From: Ifrita kowaldi
Lineage: Eukaryota; Chordata; Aves; Passeriformes; Cinclosomatidae
Length of the DNA stretch: 64,000 nt
Direction: 5' to 3'
Assembly (NCBI GenBank): GCA_013398055.1
Contig: VZRS01005636.1
Span: 1 to 64,000, forward strand
The notes below the pieces were generated by a model. It made no database searches, was not told the DNA's origin, and was given only the letters and a program-made list of their open reading frames with translations. Shown piece by piece: positions 34,946 through 47,040 of this stretch. Position 1 is the first letter of the stretch. Each line of letters opens with the position of its first letter. The position numbers and the translations under genes are program-made.

Positions 34946-37900
34946 GTGCAGTTCACTATAATGGTTTCAATGCTTAAACTGTTTAAATAATTTACCAAGG
35001 GAAAGAGAAAGCAAGAAAAAGACAAATCTTTTATAAATGCACAACAGATGCACCGGTGCATGTTGGGGCTGAGGCAGAACAGACTGGGAGCTGTCATCAC
35101 CCCTCAGAGCCACATTCCTTCCCCAGCTCATGTGGCCCACACCTGGGACACACTTGGGAGGCTCCCAGGTTCAAAGCAAATGCTTCTACCTTTGTTCCTG
35201 CCTGCATGTCTTTTTAATTTCAGCGTTTTTCCTCCCTGTCATCGCTGTCCTCTTTCACTAGGAGTGTCTCTGACCAAATACCAGCTCATGTTGGAGGGGG
35301 TTTTTTATTTATTTGGTTGGTTTTTAGTATATAGGAACTAATTGGAGGTGTTTTGTTTGTGAGGCATTTTCTGTTGGTGTGGTTGGATTTTTTATTATTC
35401 AGGTCACCCATCAAAATAAATATTAAGAACTAGAGCTAGAAGTTACATAAAAGTCACAGTTGGAGAAAGATGAGTGGAAGCCTGAGGACTCTTGGCAATC
35501 CCTGGACATTTGTTACATTGCAGGATGACATTACATTGCAAATTTTTCTTTAAGATGATGTGAAAATAGTAACAAATAATTGCACCAGAAATGTGTGGCA
35601 TAAAGTGCAAATAGATTTTGTCTTTACTATTAAATTCCCAGTCCAAGTGTGAGCAAAGACAAAACTGAGTCACACGATTCATTTATCCTTGGATTTTACT
35701 ATTTTATTAAATATTTATAGACATGACTAAACTCCCATCAAGCATATCATTGATGCAACACTAAAATTAATAAAAGACTTTGTCCCTTTTTATCCTGATT
35801 AGTCTCTCTATGCTTTTCTCACTAATGCACCATCAGACCTGCAGAACTTCTTGTGAGCTGCTGAGTCACCAGCAGCTGAAATATCTCCCACAGGCTGCTC
35901 TGGAGCAGCATAAATCTACTTTTCCTTTATGGATAAGACAAATTATGCAAGAATCCTACATGTGTCCCTGCATTATGAGGACTTTGAAGTGACAGCACAA
36001 ATATTGGACAATAACTAAACCATCAAGAGATGAGGTCAAAAAACATTAGGGAAAGGTTTGGTCCTGACAGTGCTGGTCTGCAGTGGGGCTGTACCCATCC
36101 AGAAAGTGCTGCCGTTTGGGGTGGACAGAGTGTACTGCAAAGTTTGTTTATATTTGAGGCAAACATGTCCTGGACTGCATGGAAAGCTGCAAGGCTGACG
36201 TACAGAGATTATCCCTGCTGATAAAAGAAGCACTCAGGAACATCACTAATTATCCCAAGGAACAGAAAGGAGGAGCAGTACAGCTGAAGTGGGAAATTCC
36301 AGCTGGAAGACTTGGCAGTGCTTTGCTTTTAGTTTTACTCTACTACAACCTAGTGCTGGTACAAAATAAATGTCAGTTTTCCCTTCTTGCTGAAAAACAG
36401 GAAAAAAAAAGGGTTGGAAAATGCTCCTGATTGCTAAGGAGGTTATCTAGACTTTAGATGAAATGTGCAATTAGCTTTAAAATAGAGGGTTTGAAGTAAA
36501 AACACAAGACTATACAAACAAAGAAAGGGAACCCAATATTTGAAATGAAAGTTGTCCACTATTTATCAATAAAAAAAGTTTTTTTAAAAAAAGTAGAAAA
36601 GACAATGGAAATAAATAGAGATATCTACAATTAAGGTGCACTTTAAACCTATGATTAACATCATTGAAATTCAGTATCTTTCAAGTGCCACTGGAAAAGG
36701 GAAAATTTGAATGACAGGAGAAGAAAACAAAAGCCAAACAAAACTTGTAATGGAAAGAAGGTGAAAACAAAAATTATGAAGTGAAAAGGAGTAGTAAAGA
36801 AAACCCTGTGTGCTCCTTCTGGCCAGGACAGCGTGTGGGGTGTTTCAGTGGGAACACTAAACTGGAGAATACCATTCCTAAACCTCAACAGCCCCTCTAC
36901 AGTACTGTAAAATATTGCCCTGGAGCTCAGGGAAGGGGAAAACGAAAAATAATCCATAATTGACAACTGACACTGTCTGTGTAAAACAGAAGGTCAGACT
37001 GTAATCCACAAGGTCACTTTAATTGTCAGACTTGCTTTTAATGCAAAATCATTGCCTTTAATGTAATATAAACTGATATTGCAGCAGACATCACAGGCAT
37101 GATGGGCTGCTCTATTTCCTCCCTGTTGGTGGTTAACAGTGACCACTGAAGCAAGGCCAAAGAATGAAAACCACTTGCAATCCTTCTGCTACAATCAAGA
37201 CAATGAGCCAAGGCAGGAATGCCATAGAGGACTACTCAAGTTAAACGGGATTGGGGTCGAGTACCTACAGTACATTGATTTTTTTACCTGTTGCCTGAGA
37301 GAAGATGGGATTGGTATAGCCTAAAGCAACTATGAATGTTGCTAATATCAGCAGATAGCTACCATTAGCACCATGAAAAATGCCCCTCAGCATCACAGAC
37401 TTCTGCTTATGTGCCTGAACTGGATCCACGCTGATTTTCATGCTCTACCTCAGCCCGGGAAACTACAGAAATGGGCAAATGCTCAGGGACCCAGATTATT
37501 GAAAGCTTGAACTGGGCTAAATTAGGCAGATTTTCAGCCTTTGCAATGTATGAGAGAACACAAAACAGTCAAAGATGCATCTCTGCCTGATTCTGCCCAG
37601 CCACCCACACCACACCATTTGAATCCAAGACTTTGGTCAGCTTTGCCTTCCTTGGTTGCAAAGAATTTTTACACCCCACCAAATGAGAAGAGGTGCTGTA
37701 CTCTAAGAAGGTGGAACTCAGTTCAAGTATAAACACACACATCTGGCATCTAAATATGCATTTCTAGTACCTGACTGCCAAAATAGCTCTATTGGAATAC
37801 CCAGTGTTGAACTTTGCCCTCAGAGTGTTTCCCCTCACGGTGTATCTCTCTGCTTACACAATAAAACAGCCAAGAAATCTGTTTCTGATTTCTGTCTCTG

Positions 37901-38840
37901 TCCAGACCACATTTGAAATGCATTCCCTCTACCTAAGTAGATGCTGTTAAACAGAAATACAAGAGAAGACAATGCATTCCCTGCAGCTGCCTCTCTGGTG
38001 AGAACACCATCTAGAAACAACAAAGATGCTACATATTTATGTTCACAGGAGCAGGAAAGACATTTATAGCTTATTTTTGAATTTAGTAAGCACTAAATTG
38101 CACTAGTAGCAAGCTTTGATTGCAACCAGATTCCATCCAGTGGCCTGGATGATTTGCATCCCTAGAGTTGTTTTCTGAATCTCCATACCCCATTCCTTGT
38201 TCCCCAGGATAGGTAAACCCCTCAGTTTATACACTTTATTTCTATATCTTACTTGCTAAATTCAATAATAATGAACCTGTGCACCATTTATTTTGAAGTT
38301 CAGTAATGAGATTCATAGCAGTTGTTTGATTTTTGCCACAGAATTGTTCCTTGAATGTCTTTATTATGAAAAGGAGAAGGGCAGTGCTTTGGATTAAATG
38401 AGCCAGATCTTCATCTGTGGAAGGATAATTTTGTTTCACTCCAGTGGGACAATGCTGTTGGAAAGCCAATTCCCCTGACCTAGAGGATCTTCCCTGATTT
38501 CATCTCTCCAGTTGGACTTTTCCAGCTTGTAGTTAAGTATTCACTGAGTACCAGGGAAACAAAGAATAAAGAAAAAGGGAAAAAAATAAGCCCTTTGTAC
38601 AGGTTCCAGTCCTCTGGTCCAAGGAATACTTAATTATTTAGGTAAAGTGGAAATGCTTTTCTGGAGAGGCTGAGAGGGTTGTCCCATGGTGGTTATGGAC
38701 AGAAAAGAGAAAAAAAAGAGAAAATGGACAGAGGAAACCCAGTAGATCTCTACAGGGAAAAGAGGCGCTTGCTTAGCTCTTTCAAACAACATAAATAGTT
38801 ACACTCACCACGTGAGTTAAGAAGGAAAGGGGTAGTTCAA
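34946..38840. other. No gene seen; unique AT-rich DNA
   Basis: No exon or mobile element recognised. A curious low-complexity word, A7-G-T7-A7, lies at 36571-36592. Frames up to 101 codons (minus 36661-36966, low-complexity and hydrophobic) are not convincing. Confidence 0.45.
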
Positions 38841-39060
38841 TAGCAAATTAATTATCTTTAACTAGAGGTTTAGTATTCCTTTAAAATTATTGGTTTATCC
38901 TATTATTCAGGTGGTTACCAAGGAAAGAAAGCAATGGGGAATTCATCAGATTTAAGGTTGGATAGCAAATTAATTGTCTTTAACTACATATTTAGTATTC
39001 CTTTAAAATATTGGTTTATCCTATTATTCAGGTGGTTATCAAGGATGGAAAGCAATGTGA
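38841..39060. repeat. Tandem duplication, period 122 bp, two copies
   Basis: Copy 1 spans about 38841-38940 and copy 2 about 38963-39060. Both start TAGCAAATTAATT and share a long run through TTTAGTATTCCTTTAAAA, GGTTTATCCTATTATTCAGG and AAAGCAATG. Differences are a handful of substitutions and a one-base indel in the TTAAAATTATTGG / TTAAAATATTGG stretch. Segments before each copy are weakly similar, which extends the duplicated unit to about 122 bases. Non-coding, AT-rich. Confidence 0.93.
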
Positions 39061-39239
39061 AATCATTCCTGTCCCTGTAATAACAACAGGATATTTGCTG
39101 TGATGGTTTGTCCTGAAATCATGCTGCACAAACTTTGCTAATCTTTAACAAAGCCACAAAAACCTGAGGGGGAGTTACCCTAAAAAGAAGGTGTTTCTGG
39201 CACAGGGGTGTTTGAAAGCAGTGATGAACCAGTGGTGCT
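39061..39239. other. Unique spacer before the CpG-rich block
   Basis: A word TGTGATGGTTTG at about 39098 resembles the start of some avian LTRs. I could not find a matching LTR end or target-site duplication, so no LTR is called. Confidence 0.3.
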
Positions 39240-39500
39240 GCCCACACTGTGTACCTTTGCCAGGAGCACGGGCTGGCTCCGGCTGCCGGCTCAGAGGCAC
39301 CAGGGCAGCTTTGATGGGAGCAGATGGCCGGAGATGCCGCGGCAGCTGCGCCTGCCCGTGGCCCCGTGTGCGCAACATCTTCCCGTGCCTTCCCAGCGCT
39401 GGGCTCCCTCACTTCCAAGAACCCCGGGGCCTCTTCAAACAAGGCTGAAAGGAGAGAGGCTTGCGAGTCAGCTGGCAGCTTCCCTGCATTTTTGAGCGAG
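39240..39500. promoter_or_regulatory. GC- and CpG-rich block: possible CpG island, promoter or unrecognised exon
   Basis: About 16 CpGs occur in about 260 bases (clusters such as GGCCGGAGATGCCGCGG at 39326-39342 and CCCCGTGTGCGCAA), in strong contrast to the flanks. GC is visibly high, roughly 60% or more. Frames of 67-110 codons are open on both strands, as expected for GC-rich DNA that avoids AT-rich stops, so they do not prove coding. No CR1 or SINE similarity is seen. Candidate roles are a small CpG-island promoter, an unrecognised exon, or the body of an LTR. I cannot decide between them. Confidence 0.4.
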
Positions 39501-39920
39501 CCTGGATACAGCGGAGGAGAGCTGAGTTTGTGCTGTGTGCCTGACCCCTCTCAGCCAAGTTCAGAGCAGTGTGAGCTATCAAATGTGACAGGCTCCTGGC
39601 AAGCAGCCGCAGGCTGTTGGCTGGAATCTCTTCCAGGCCCAGCTGGGATCAATTAAACTAAATAATAGTTCTTGCAATAACTAGTTCCTACCTCATTCTT
39701 CAGAAATTGCTTAGTGTTCAAATGTAAATACTGTTAAGTTCATACCTTGCTCACCCTTCCCCCACTTTGGATAAACTGACACCTACAAATCCAAGATTTT
39801 TAGAGTGAGCCCTTAAGAGCTGAATCAGGAAGGAACATGGCACGTGCAGGCCTGCATTCTTATCTTCTGGTGTGCCATCATGAAATGCATCCTTATTATC
39901 CAACACTCTAAATATGAATA
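39501..39920. other. No gene seen; transition from GC-rich block to AT-rich DNA
   Basis: GC content falls off after about 39650. No exon or repeat recognised. Confidence 0.4.
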
Positions 39921-39923
39921 CCG

Positions 39924-39937
39924 CCCCCCCCCCCCCC
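39924..39937. repeat. Homopolymer run of 14 C
   Basis: C14 on the plus strand, G14 on the minus strand. Such runs are rare and length-unstable; the true length may differ because sequencing is error-prone here. Confidence 0.8.
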
Positions 39938-39954
39938 ATTTATTTCTCCAGACT

Positions 39955-40010
39955 TTATGTTAAATGGAGGAGTTGTTACTCCTCATTTATGTTAAATGGA
40001 GGAGTTGTTA
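39955..40010. repeat. Tandem duplication, period 32 bp
   Basis: TTATGTTAAATGGAGGAGTT followed by GTTAC appears twice (starts 39955 and 39987), identical over about 25 bases, with a short CTCCTC-type spacer. It sits 18 bases after the C14 run, and both could reflect replication slippage in the same unstable segment. Confidence 0.93.
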
Positions 40011-41962
40011 CCCATAATTGATTGACAGACTGGTCCAGCCAAACTGTTATCAAAGCCTGCCTTAAAATTTTGGAGTAATTGTCCAAAAAAAGCCTCAGTT
40101 GTGCTATAACTCAAGTGTTTGCAGGACCAGGTAATGGCCATATTAGAGCAAGGAGCATTTAAAATCAAGATCAGCTTTTCCAAGTGATTCTACTACTGTA
40201 CAGAGATTTGCTGTGAGCAACATGAATAATCCATTTAAACCTTTAAAATGATGCAAACCAGCATAACTGGAACAAACATATGAATGTTTTTCATTGTGAA
40301 TGAAAACAAGAATTATTTTCCACTCAATTATTAAAAAAAAACCCCAGCAAACAACTAATTTTTATAATCCATTAATCTCCAGATCTTTCCTGAGAGGAGC
40401 CCGTGTTAAAACTATGAATCATAATAATTACTTTCTATGAAGCCAGACAGTATTTGCACAATTTTAAAGTCCCTGATCATTCTCTCATTTACAGAGGAAC
40501 ACAGCTCTCTACCCGAATAAAAAGAAATATAATACTTGCTTTTTCATTTTAATGAATTTCACGTAGTTTTACTTGCTAGATTTCCAAACCCTAATGTAAC
40601 AGTAAGAGAGCACTTGTTCTGCTAAGCATTTGAAAGTAGTTGGATCATTCAGCTGCTTAAAGGCCCTCGTGAATGGAAGCCAAGATTTTTATGATCCTGC
40701 ACAATGTCCAGTACTAGCCTGGAATACTGTGCTGTTTTGTCATTGCATTCCTTAGGTAATGACTCTCCCCACCAAGTATTCTCCCCTTTTTTGAGGAGCT
40801 GGAATAATCTCCTTGGCCTGGGCTCTCTCCACCACGTCGTGCTAACCTGACAATCCTCCTGAGGAGCCTGTAGGGCTTCTTCAAGCAGTCCAATTTTAAA
40901 CATGCATTTTACAAGTAGAATTTCTGCAAATAATGTCTTGCTTTAAATACACAGTATGGATGGAAAGGCTGGAATGCCATTTAACTTCAGAAATAATTCC
41001 TCAGAAAACGGCTGAAGGCACCAAGCTGGTCAGTTAAGTCTCTCTCTCTAAAAATATCAATAGACATGACATTGCAAGGTCCTAAATTTATTGTTTTTAC
41101 AGCACCTTGGAGAAAATGCTCATTTCTGTAGAATTTTTTATAGTTGCCAGTACAGAATGGTTCAACAAAGAAACTTCATGGGTTAAAATCCAGAAAACCA
41201 CTTCTGCCTCACAGGAGGAAGCTGCATTTGAGTCCAGTCTCCAATATCAGCACATTTTAGTGATACCATTCCACCTACCATAGCCTGTCTGCTGGTCCAA
41301 GTATTTATTTTTAAAACCATTTTAAAAAAATCACATTCCTTTGTAAAGTAAATTCCTATTCCAGTGAATTTTCTATTGTAGGACATGCCATGCAAAATCA
41401 CAGTTACCCTTCTAAGGGGAAACCTCTGCAGTGAATTTGTGGGGAAATCTCCTGACTAGAAAACAATTCACCTGACAGCAGCCAGGAATTCAGTCCCTCA
41501 TTTGTCACCACAGAGGGAATAACCTGGAAAGAGACCCCAGCTCTGGGCTGTGCACACCACATCACCTCTGCAGCCTCCTGTGGGATCTCTCAGCTGGGCT
41601 GGGCTGAGCTGCTCTGAGTCCCCCAAGGAGGGCAGGTAGATCAGGAAAGGAGAATTCCAAAAGCATGGAGGACATGGAAAGGCTTTCAGTGTTGGGGAAA
41701 GAGAGAGAATGGCAGAGTTCAGGAAACAGAGTGAGACAAACCAATGGACACACATGTGACAGGGGGAAAACAAAACCACATGGGCTTTGAGCACTGAACA
41801 CAGGTCTGAGATAGCCAAAACAGATTGCTCAGCTGTCTGAAGCATTTAATAAGTTATTATTAGGGTACAGCCAGCAACCACGGAGAGGGAAGGGATCAGA
41901 TTCTGCTGGAAATTCCCAGAGATCACACAGTGTCATACACTTACTCCAGATTTTCAAAACAT
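40011..41962. other. No gene seen; unique DNA
   Basis: Short and medium frames (for example minus 41498-41845, 115 codons) have no recognisable content. No mobile element recognised. Confidence 0.45.
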
Positions 41963-42004
41963 GGGAGTGTGTGGGGATGGGGGACAGGGGAGAGGTATGG
42001 GGGG
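41963..42004 (+). repeat. G-rich tract with G-quadruplex potential
   Basis: On the plus strand, G runs of 3, 4, 5, 4 and 6 are separated by short loops (GGGGATGGGGGACAGGGG at 41973-41990, then AGAGGTAT and G6). Four runs of at least four G with loops of 2, 3 and 8 bases resemble a quadruplex-forming motif. Function unknown. Confidence 0.5.
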
Positions 42005-45000
42005 ATGTGAGAAGAATCAATTCAGGGATGCAGAAATATGCAACAAGTCATCTGCAGTTCACAATCAATACAGATGGACAAATGAAAAAGGCTAAAACAG
42101 TGTGGTAATACCCAATAAAGATGAGAAGAGAGAAATTCAAGGATGGCTCAAGCTACACCTTCTGGGGGAAGATTCTGGGAGATGGGGTGAGGAGGGAGAG
42201 GCAGAAACAGCAGTGGAAAAACAGACAGAGAGCAATGAAAGGAGTAGAAATCGTTCAAACCACAGCAGAGCTTCCTTAGACCAAAGCCAAACCAGAAAAG
42301 CTCTCAAGCCACTGGGCAATGTCAAGCCAAAGCAGTGCTTCACCTAAGGGAGGTATTGACAAGGAGGCTGGAAGACAGTAGGGAAGTTATGGAATATTGC
42401 ATATCTGTGGAAAGCAGCTCAACAACATTTTCTAATTAATGCCATCTGCATTGCTCTACGTTCTACATTAACTCTTCCAATAAAAGACCCACACTTCACC
42501 CTCAATAAAAACAGTGTCAATAATCTCCCTGGGTATTTTTATATATTTGCTTATAAAATATTGTTTACGAAAGCAGGAATTTATTTGATTTTAATATTTG
42601 TGCTCTTAAGGTGGAAAATACAAGTCCTGAACAACAGTGTTTTGTTTTAAACATGAACCAGCCAACACAATGCCAAAATACCTTCCTGAATAGCTAAGTG
42701 TAGTGTAACTTAAAACATCAGAACCAGAGTCTGGTGGAAGGAGGCAGGTTCCATATGCATGAAAGGTATGTTCTGAAATTCCCTCAAATCCCTTGAAGTG
42801 CAAGCTGTATTGAAAAAAAAAGGTTACAAAACCAAACCAAAAATAAATCCATATTTTAGATTAATTTCTTTTAAAAATAGATTTGCTTGTGTAAAATATC
42901 TTTAGTGTTCAGAAAAGGATTAGGAGAGAATAGTCATCCACAATTAAAACAAAATAATCACTCTGCTGCACACATATCCTCCCTTTAAGAGGATAGATGA
43001 TAACTATTAAAAGATCCTTTGGGAATGACTCAGGTGCCAAAGAGGTGAGAGCAGTGCACAAATGAGAGTAGAACAGAAAATGCATAAATTGGGTGGGAAT
43101 GAAGGGTTGGTTTCTGCAGCCTTCAGCAAATTAAAGAGTATTAAATATAAAAACTTGTAACAAGAAAAATGTAAGATACTCCTGCTGCATCCCAGCAGGA
43201 TTTGTTTAAATCACTGTTTCTCAGTGTTCAGAGGTTTCTCATCCAGAACAGGTGGATTCCCTGCAGCATTGCAAGAGAGAAAAATATATGACACTGATAA
43301 TATAAACAGGTGGGTGTTCTAGAATTAAAAAATCTGGTGTTTTTTGCTAAACTTCATCATGGGAGTTGTGCACTTTCAGCTGTTCAGCTGGTGAAAGTAC
43401 ATTAAAGCTGACACTCACCATTCTACCCTAAAAGTTTTATTCCAGAGATATTCTTTCATTATTGATGATTATTACCTATGGATGTCCCACTTGTTTCACT
43501 AGTCTCTGGTATGTTTCTCTTTTTCATTACAAAAACACAATAATATTCCTGCTCTGATGGCCTCCTGGAATCCCTGAACATTTCCAGAGCACAAACCTGG
43601 CTATCAAAACACAGCCACAAGTGCTCTTTAGTGAGCAATAAAATATCCCCAGCATCAGCACTGGATCCAAGCTTTTATTACAGGATCAAATCGCTGCAAG
43701 GCACAAGAGATGTTCACAGACTGGCTGTGGCTGCCTCTGTCTGTGAACAGCTACTGGAGGTACACCTGGAAATAAGGAAACACAGGCACTTCCATAAATA
43801 AATAAATAAAAAGAAGTTGAAGACTTCTTTGTGAAGCCCAAAGCAAAGCCCTGTCAAAGCCATCAACAGTTCTAAACAAATATCTTCTTTCCTTTCGTTA
43901 ATACCTAATTTTTTCATTTCCTTAATGTTATACACCAGAAATAAGTATTTATTCCTGAATTAGTGTCCTTAAAACACTCAGCTTTTTTTCACCTTGATGA
44001 ATTTATTTCAGTTCTACACCTTTAGAAAGTGAAGAAATAAAGCTGAGCAGTGGAAGGTATTTCCCAAGCAGCATTTTTAGCAAGTTTGTCAATAAAGTAC
44101 TAACTCTCAAATTGACTCTGAATTTCATGTCTTCATGTTGCTGTTGGACACAAAAAGTTACCCCTAAATCCATCAGGATGGTAAAAAACCATGGGGAGAT
44201 ATTTTCAAAAGTAAAGAATCATTTCCCTTGGCTGAAACATTTCTCCTTGGAATTCCTCAAAAAGTTTCTTTTTCACATTAATGTCAGATATACAATTCCC
44301 AATTGTTTTCAAAGACATGGTGCTTAATCTCTGTCCCCTTTTCCCCAGCTGACTGGGTACAGGAGCTTTTAGTGACTTAAAACAGGAGTAGAATGACCAA
44401 AACAACAAAATTATAACTGAATTACCAGCACTGAGATGACAATGGCACATAGACAGTTATTTTCACACTAAGAAATACAAGATTTTGATGGGGTTATTTT
44501 GAAATTAAATGATATCATAACTTTCAAGGTGTGAAAGTTTCCTACCCTTTTTCACTTTAACAAACTGAAGATTTTAATAGAGATCTTTTAGCAACACATG
44601 CTGTTCTCTGAGGGTGTGAATATTTCCTTACCAGCCAAGTTTACATCCAGCTCGCACAGGAAACTCAACAGGTTTCTTTAACAGTGAAATTTAGCTAAAA
44701 CTGAGTAATATTAATAAAAAAATAATCTTTCGGACATCTGTTCTACACAGTAAAGGGTCATGCTTTAGGGGAAATAAATTTAGGCTTTAATTCCTCATTT
44801 AAGATGAGTAATTCTTCAAAGATCCTAAGTATCTACAAATCCCAAAACTGTTTCCTGGCCATCTCCCACTCCGGAATGGCAAACCATTTCTTTTAGAAGC
44901 CATAATATAAAATGAAGACCTAATTTTAGGTTGCATTAAGAGCATTGTAAGAGTGATCATTCTGGTATCAAAAGGGAAGCATTAGGAAAGATAAATGTAG

Positions 45001-47029
45001 AAAAAAAAGACAACAGATTATATATATTCCAAATATATCATTTAAGAAAAGGCAGGATTAGGCTGCCTTGGAGGCCTCACCTGCAGCTGAGGGTTTGGCT
45101 CTGTGTGGGTACAGACACCATCAGTGTCTTTTCTGCTGTACCACAAATGAAAAAAACCAAATCACAATCCAGGAAAAAGTCCTGAAAAACTCAGGTCTGG
45201 AAGGGTGGATGAGGAGGGACAAAATTGTAACTGTGTAATTTTAATAATTTTCTTCTTTTTTATTGCCTGAGGTGTTTTAGATGCATAACGTATTTTCTCA
45301 GATCCCATCAGCACTATATTTCAATATTTTACAGAGTAATCAAGGTGGGATCTCAGAGTTATCAACAAAATGCCAGCTGAAACAAATCCATCAGCTATAA
45401 AATATGCTTTGTGTTTAGCTGGGCAAACTAAGTGACTCTGGAAAATAAAAAAGAAAAGAATTCAGTTTGCAATCAGATCTGTGGGGCTCCTCTGATATCT
45501 CTGGTAGGCTTATACTCACCACCATGATCTGAAGAAAAAGGCATTTGCCTAAAGCCTCTTTGCAAAACGTAACAGAAAAACCTGAGCAGAGCTGAGTGGC
45601 TTCTGGTGCTGCCCTTACCCAATATTACTCATTTGTTTCATCCCACAGCTTTCTCTTAGGCTGCCAAGCAACCATCCAGGTGAAATTTCCCAGGGAGGTT
45701 TCAAAGATGGTTCTACTCCCTTTGCTATCTCTTAATACGGTGGGGGTGTGGTTTGATTTTCTTTTTTTTGGTGCTGACTTCAGTTGGAGTCTCTCAGCAT
45801 AATTCTCCTAAGGGTGGGAGACTGGTGCTGTAATAGAGGACAGACACCACTTTTTCACAACCCTGTCACCCCTTACATCCTCTTCCACTTTTTGTCCCGT
45901 GGCCCAAACCTGTGGGGAGGAAAGAGCCACCTTGGAGCCCTACGAGGAGGGCTCACGACAGTCATCTTGGAGTGGGGGAAGTGGCATTTTGATATTGTAC
46001 TTCAGAACCTTAAATCCCACTAAAACCCCATTAAAGGTGTTCAAATAATTTATTAGAGCTGGTCCTACAGCCTAGCCTTTCTTATTTAGCAGTTCTCCTG
46101 CTGCCTTTCCAAAAGGAAAGCAAGCCTTATTTGAAAAGGGAGCGATTTCAGATAGACCAGGGAAGGACTTGCTTTTCAAACATCATAAAGGCAGCTCTGC
46201 AGTCCAAGCAGAGGCTTTGGCAGAAGCCTGATGCAGTGGTAATACTTCCCAATCCAGACTTTTTTTCTTTAATGGAAAATGATGGAAAGTCCTGCTTTAA
46301 CAGGATTCAGACGCTGGCTCTTGGAAACAGGATTTGGTAACCAAAATAAAAAAATATCTCAGAAATTTTAATGGCCTCCTTCACTAAAGCCTGGCCAAGT
46401 ACTTGCATTTAATAATTGAAGCTATCAGTTTACTTTTAAATAGTGGATCTAAACCCTCTCTCCAAAAGAGACACAAAATCCCCTTGGCTGCACTGTCTGT
46501 AGCCAGAATTTGGGGCAATATATTTGTGAAAATGAGATATAGTGATGGCAACAAATAATTTTGTCATTATTTGTCACAATGGTTAGAAAATAAGGTGACA
46601 GGTGATAATCCTCACATCCTGGTGCCAGTGTGGTGTTTATAAATGTTTATAGGTGTCAATGAAACCACCGTGACCTCAGGTTGCTGCTGGAGTCCCCTGA
46701 AATGGCTTCATGGAAAGACCCTGCATCAGTCCCCAGCTGTTCCCATGAAATCCCCTGAGCTTCCTGAGAGATGAGCTAAAACTTTACCTTAGACCAAGCA
46801 TATCTTACCAGATACACTCAGATTTCGGCCCAGGAGAGTTTGGATCTTGATCCCCAGCCTTTTAGAGAATGTCTCTACTGCTGTGTTATAAAATTAAAAA
46901 TATTTGAATTTTCTAGCTGAAGGCAAATAGGTGAATTTTCATTAGAACAGCTGTTTCATATTAGTTTTAGAGAGAAACATTAAAACTCGGGCATGTGTTG
47001 CACTGACAGCAAACTGGCTCAGTGGGTTG
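42005..47029. other. No gene seen; long unique stretch
   Basis: Holds a short (AAAT)n repeat at about 43794-43811 and a 7-bp-stem hairpin word CCTGCTG...CAGCAGG at about 43181-43199. No CR1, SINE or exon recognised. Frames on the minus strand near 44205-44450 and the plus strand near 45596-46023 are unremarkable. Confidence 0.45.
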
Positions 47030-47040
47030 TATAAAAGGGC
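47030..47040 (+). promoter_or_regulatory. TATA-box-like sequence
   Basis: TATAAAAGGGC is a near-ideal TATA consensus. No recognised transcript or protein frame follows on the plus strand, and the 135-codon minus frame across 46942-47349 has no recognisable domain. Probably a chance match. Confidence 0.15.

Noticed and set aside
39119..39656. Five overlapping frames of 67-110 codons on both strands
   Set aside because: High GC removes stop codons in every frame, so these do not show coding. The CpG-rich block is reported as such instead.
39098..39660. Solo LTR starting TGTGATGG
   Set aside because: No matching CA end with a flanking target-site duplication could be found by eye, and the family was not recognised.
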